Source: Bacteroidia bacterium (GTDB taxonomy: Bacteria; Bacteroidota; Bacteroidia; 2-12-FULL-35-15). Taken from it: DNA of 64,000 nucleotides. A program made the translations under genes and the position numbers. Position 1 is the stretch's first letter. Every line of letters begins with the position of its first letter. The DNA lies in the NCBI GenBank assembly GCA_030654175.1, contig JAURXZ010000006.1, forward strand, positions 1 through 64,000, in the 5' to 3' direction. Below the pieces are notes generated by a model. The model saw nothing but the letters and a program-made list of their open reading frames with translations. It was not told where the DNA came from and searched no databases. Shown one piece after another: positions 61,163 to 64,000 of the stretch.

Positions 61163-62497
61163 CTATTTTACAACTACTTTCTTTGTAAAAAGAGTCCCTT
61201 CTGTCCCCCCCAACAACATATAAACTCCGGGACTAAGTGCATTGGCAAAGGATATGGAAAACTGTCCATTTTCAAGAGCTATTTCTTTTGCGAATACTTC
61301 CTTGCCTATCATATCATGTAATTTAAAACTCATCCTCTTCGTTTCCCGGTCACCGGGTCTTATCGTTAAAATGCTTCCATCAAAAGGATTTGGGAAAACG
61401 TCAAACTGCGCTATATCAATATTTTTAATTGTATTAACACTGGTGGTGATGGGTGGTTCTGTTATACAGATATCAAAAGTGGTAGTGGTTGGAGCAAGAG
61501 AACCATAATCGTAAACTCTCACGTAATAAGTAGTTCCAACACTTAAGCCGGTTGCAATAATTGATTCAGCAACACCAAGTCCGCCATTTTCGGCACATTC
61601 GATCTCTCCTGAACCACAGGCAGTATATATACTCAATACCGGATCCATATCAGTGGAAGGAGTGATTGTTACGGTATGGGAAGCAGCGGTGGCGGTGAAT
61701 TTATACCATACATCAATTAAGGAGGGAGTAGCAAAACCATCGCAACTTGCCTTCGCCATGCCACTTGAGGTTGCATTTGCAAGATCACCAGCTACATTAA
61801 CACAGGTAAGATTTGGGGTAAGGCTTATCGCATTTGCACAGGTATCATTAACCGGCCCCGGGATGGAAGTGGTGGAACAATTACCTAAAATGGTATTAAA
61901 GGATTGAAAATAGGCATTTGCAAAGGTATCTCTCCAGGTATTACTATTTAATTTGGCAGCATCTCCGGTATGGTCACAAAAACCAATTTCGTTGAGGCAA
62001 CCGGTGGCACTGGTTCCGCTTAATACCGCAAGATGAAAAATATAAGAATCATCTTCAACACATCTCCTGTCGGTCCATGACCCCAGATTCGACATGTCCG
62101 CTTGAATTTGCTGAGCGAAACTGATATCGGGCGCTGTATTTCCGTCATTATTAACACACCAAAATGTTTCGGTACCGGTACCTCCTCCTCCATTGCAGTG
62201 AATACTTAAATAATAATCGGCATTCCAGCTATTTGACATCGAGCAGCGTTGCGACAAGGTGATCCAGCCATTAGGGATGGATCTGGTCATGTGAGAGGTC
62301 CAGTTAGAACATCCATTTGTTATTAAAGTATTTAACCTCAATCCAACTTCCAGGGAGGTCACAATTTCGGTGGCTGTTCTGCCATCGGGATTTCCTCCAT
62401 TGGAATCATATCCATGACCGGGATCGATAACAATCACCTGAGCGTAAAACAGAGAGGATATGCAAAGAAGAAACGTCAGAATTGTAATTTTTTTCAT
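61163..62497 (-). CDS. N-acetylmuramoyl-L-alanine amidase with T9SS tail
   Basis: 444 residues with a signal peptide (to about 19) and an Amidase_3 domain: VIVIDPGHGYDSNGGNPDGR (zinc His), TEIVTSLEVGLRLN (zinc Glu), YLSIHCNGGGG (zinc His) and CLNEIGFCDH (catalytic Glu). A PPC-like module (DVWYKFTATAASHTVTITPS) and type A sorting domain (VFPNPFDGSILTIRPGD) follow. It removes stem peptides from peptidoglycan, presumably outside the cell given the T9SS signal. It lies 2 bp after a propeller gene. Confidence 0.92.
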   Translation of the reverse strand: MKKITILTFLLCISSLFYAQVIVIDPGHGYDSNGGNPDGRTATEIVTSLEVGLRLNTLITNGCSNWTSHMTRSIPNGWITLSQRCSMSNSWNADYYLSIHCNGGGGTGTETFWCVNNDGNTAPDISFAQQIQADMSNLGSWTDRRCVEDDSYIFHLAVLSGTSATGCLNEIGFCDHTGDAAKLNSNTWRDTFANAYFQSFNTILGNCSTTSIPGPVNDTCANAISLTPNLTCVNVAGDLANATSSGMAKASCDGFATPSLIDVWYKFTATAASHTVTITPSTDMDPVLSIYTACGSGEIECAENGGLGVAESIIATGLSVGTTYYVRVYDYGSLAPTTTTFDICITEPPITTSVNTIKNIDIAQFDVFPNPFDGSILTIRPGDRETKRMSFKLHDMIGKEVFAKEIALENGQFSISFANALSPGVYMLLGGTEGTLFTKKVVVK

Positions 62498-62499
62498 AA

Positions 62500-63366
62500 T
62501 TAGTTGATTTTTAATTGTGAAATAAGAATTGAACCATCCTTGGAATTTATATAATAAATACTTTTTCCATCATGAGAAAACGAAGGGTTCATTTCTATTA
62601 CCCCCTCTGTATTCGTTAACTGATGCGTGGTTTTATTAACAACATCATATAAATACAATTCAGAATTTGAAATTGAATGTCCATCTTTACTAACGTCAAC
62701 AAAGCCCGCTAAAAATTTGGAATCCATCGACCATGAAGTTACCAGCCCATTCCCGATTTTCTTTGGTTTCTCTTTTTGACTGATATCATAAACCCATATC
62801 TCGTTTCCGATATGAATGGCCACCTTTTGTTTATCGGGTGATAAAACAGGTTGGTAACAAACCTTAGTACCTTCCAGCACCACGATCTCTTTGCTTTTTC
62901 TGCCTGTTTTTATTAATTGTAATTTATCGTTCACATAAATTACAGGATCAGTATCCAGGTGGGAATCAAGGCTTTGTATAGCACGAAAATCCATATCAGG
63001 GCGTTTTACAATTTTATTGCTGCCCAGCACATATTCAACGGTCTCGTTCTTGAAATCTTTGGTTTTGCTTTTCATCAATATGCTCTTACTTTTGGATGTC
63101 CATGTTGGAAAATAACCACTACCGGGAGAGGAAAAAATTGATTTCGGAAGGCCTTTTGCTGTTGTTTTTTTTATGAAAACCTGGCCCATGCTTTCATCAG
63201 AAAAACAAATGTATTTCCTGTTTGGAGATTCAAACACACAGGACATGGAACCCTTGATATTAGGTACTGTTTTAGAACCCGACAAAACATATTTTTTTTC
63301 AACACTGTTCTGGGAAAAACAAAAATTTCCGGATAAAAATAGTGCAACGTAAATGATCGATTTCAT
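62500..63366 (-). CDS. Exported TolB/WD40-like beta-propeller
   Basis: 288 residues with signal peptide (LFLSGNFCFSQ) and repeated PD40-type blades: SPDKQKVAIHIGNEIWVYDI, TSWSMDSKFLAGFVDVSKDG, NPSFSHDGKSIYYINSKDGS. It is a probable binding scaffold in the envelope. It is first in a three-gene cell-wall operon with the amidase and DigH-like enzyme. Confidence 0.75.
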   Translation of the reverse strand: MKSIIYVALFLSGNFCFSQNSVEKKYVLSGSKTVPNIKGSMSCVFESPNRKYICFSDESMGQVFIKKTTAKGLPKSIFSSPGSGYFPTWTSKSKSILMKSKTKDFKNETVEYVLGSNKIVKRPDMDFRAIQSLDSHLDTDPVIYVNDKLQLIKTGRKSKEIVVLEGTKVCYQPVLSPDKQKVAIHIGNEIWVYDISQKEKPKKIGNGLVTSWSMDSKFLAGFVDVSKDGHSISNSELYLYDVVNKTTHQLTNTEGVIEMNPSFSHDGKSIYYINSKDGSILISQLKIN

Positions 63367-63610
63367 AGATTTTGATGGTTAAATGGGGTGGTTAAATTTT
63401 ATATAAATGAGTAACAATATCTTATTAAAGCTTTGGCTACATAGTATACTGAGTACCCAAACTTACAATATTGTTTAATTCAAAACAAATTTATTGTTTT
63501 ACCCAAAGATAATTAATAGTTAAGAAGCTGAACAAACCTGTTTTCAGCTAAGTGTAGGAGTCTGGGGAGCGCAGGAATGTGATAACGCTATCATGCTGGG
63601 GTTATAAAGT
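63367..63610. other. Intergenic region
   Basis: With the terminator that follows, it fills the 316 bp between the propeller gene and the right-edge gene. It should contain the propeller operon promoter; I see no gene or repeat. Confidence 0.4.
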
Positions 63611-63616
63611 AAAAAA

Positions 63617-63652
63617 GCTCAATAAAACCTCCCGAGGAAAGTCTTATTGAGC
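63617..63652 (-). terminator. Intrinsic terminator of the right-edge gene
   Basis: GCTCAATAA (63617-63625) pairs with TTATTGAGC (63644-63652). On the minus strand the stem is followed by six T. It lies 31 bp past the stop at 63683. Confidence 0.85.
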
Positions 63653-63682
63653 CTTTATTGAGCCCTTAGGTATGTAGAATTT

Positions 63683-64000
63683 CTATTTTTTCTTTTTTCC
63701 TTCTTTTTCTTGTCCTGCAAAATCATAGCGTTTCTTTTCTATTCCACCTTTCAGCATAATAAAAGTTCCTTCAATTTCGTAATCCGTTATGGTTGCATCC
63801 CATTTGTAGGTTGTTTTTTCTTCAGTAAATTCTGAAGTGAAACTTAACTTATGTACTTCAGATTCATCTTCGGTATAGGTTGTATCCAATGTAACTTTAT
63901 AAGGCATGGAAGGAGCAGTCAGTTTTTCTTCCATCAGATCACATTGAACTTGGCCGCCTTTAATTATTATCAAACTTGGAAGCGGTTTGGCAGCGCCTGT
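63683..64000 (-). CDS. Partial gene at right edge, function unknown
   Basis: The frame is open to the window end (TGAAKPLPSLIIIKGGQVQC) and ends in a Lys-rich tail (GQEKEGKKKK). The visible 105 codons look beta-rich (YKVTLDTTYTEDESEVHKLS; TYKWDATITDYEIEGTFIML) and have no recognised motif. The true start is outside the window. Confidence 0.65.
   Translation of the reverse strand, partial: TGAAKPLPSLIIIKGGQVQCDLMEEKLTAPSMPYKVTLDTTYTEDESEVHKLSFTSEFTEEKTTYKWDATITDYEIEGTFIMLKGGIEKKRYDFAGQEKEGKKKK

Noticed and set aside
63631-63645. GAGGAAAGTC, similar to the conserved start of RNase P RNA
   Set aside because: The rest of the RNase P core is absent; the stretch is the loop of a terminator hairpin.

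Overview
The window reads as a chromosome segment from an AT-rich Bacteroidota bacterium. The evidence is several secreted proteins with type IX secretion (T9SS) tails of the YPNP type, lipoproteins without strong Shine-Dalgarno sites, TAnnTTTG-type -7 promoter elements, and typical families such as DUF4136, DUF3347 and outer-membrane barrels. TGA is a normal stop codon in most genes.

Layout. (1) 1-6901: one giant secreted protein on the minus strand, whose T9SS tail is separated from the body by an in-frame TAA. (2) About 7.2-12 kb: an eroded zone with a helix-turn-helix tail, the last part of a metal RND pump, a decayed AraC/HMA regulator, a transposase-like relic, and a ~570-bp duplication of a small STAS-like gene whose second copy is dead. 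Intact copper-type genes are mixed in (HMA lipoprotein, YVTN propeller, two HYCG Cys-rich proteins). (3) 12.5-15.8 kb: T9SS protein, multicopper oxidase and DUF3347 lipoprotein. (4) 16.0-42.3 kb: a nearly gapless plus-strand array. It opens with an ArsR repressor sitting behind a 19-bp inverted-repeat operator. It then encodes an ATP-cone/Mrr-like nuclease, P2-type ATPase, SRPBCC protein, beta-CASP RNase, AMP/thymidine phosphorylase, PRPP synthetase fused to a GDCCVxC metal domain, Na/Pi transporter, Lys-rich protein, CopB, PEP synthase, D-lactate-type dehydrogenase, phosphofructokinase, PPK2 and a Cus-type RND efflux set. It ends with an HMA protein that has UGA exactly where the first CxxC cysteine should be. 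(5) 42.3-45.1 kb: two small genes, a strongly structured (possibly RNA) region, a tyrosine integrase and a 3' tRNA-Met fragment. This looks like the right-hand attachment site of an integrated island that extends left, possibly beyond the window. (6) 45.2-50.1 kb: RhuM-Fic protein with a relic beside it, MpaB-like oxygenase, YdeI-like protein, two envelope proteins, MITE-like repeats. (7) 50.2-55.3 kb: a probable defence locus of Cap4/DUF4297-like nuclease, HerA ATPase and a Schlafen AlbA_2 protein with a C-terminal RRM. (8) 55.7-64 kb: envelope proteins and a cell-wall operon (propeller, amidase, DigH-like glycosidase).

How it fits together. The island couples copper/silver detoxification (CopB, Cus pump, multicopper oxidase, metal-binding lipoproteins) to phosphate and energy housekeeping. 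PEP synthase and PRPP synthetase make AMP, whereas PPK2 and an AMP-phosphorylase-like enzyme would consume it. A phosphate transporter, phosphofructokinase and lactate-type dehydrogenase surround them. This AMP-centred reading is inference. The strongest items for follow-up are the UGA/CxxC gene, the PRPPS-GDCCVxC fusion, the A7 frameshift in cusA, the structured region at 43.2-43.35 kb and the nuclease-HerA-Schlafen/RRM locus.
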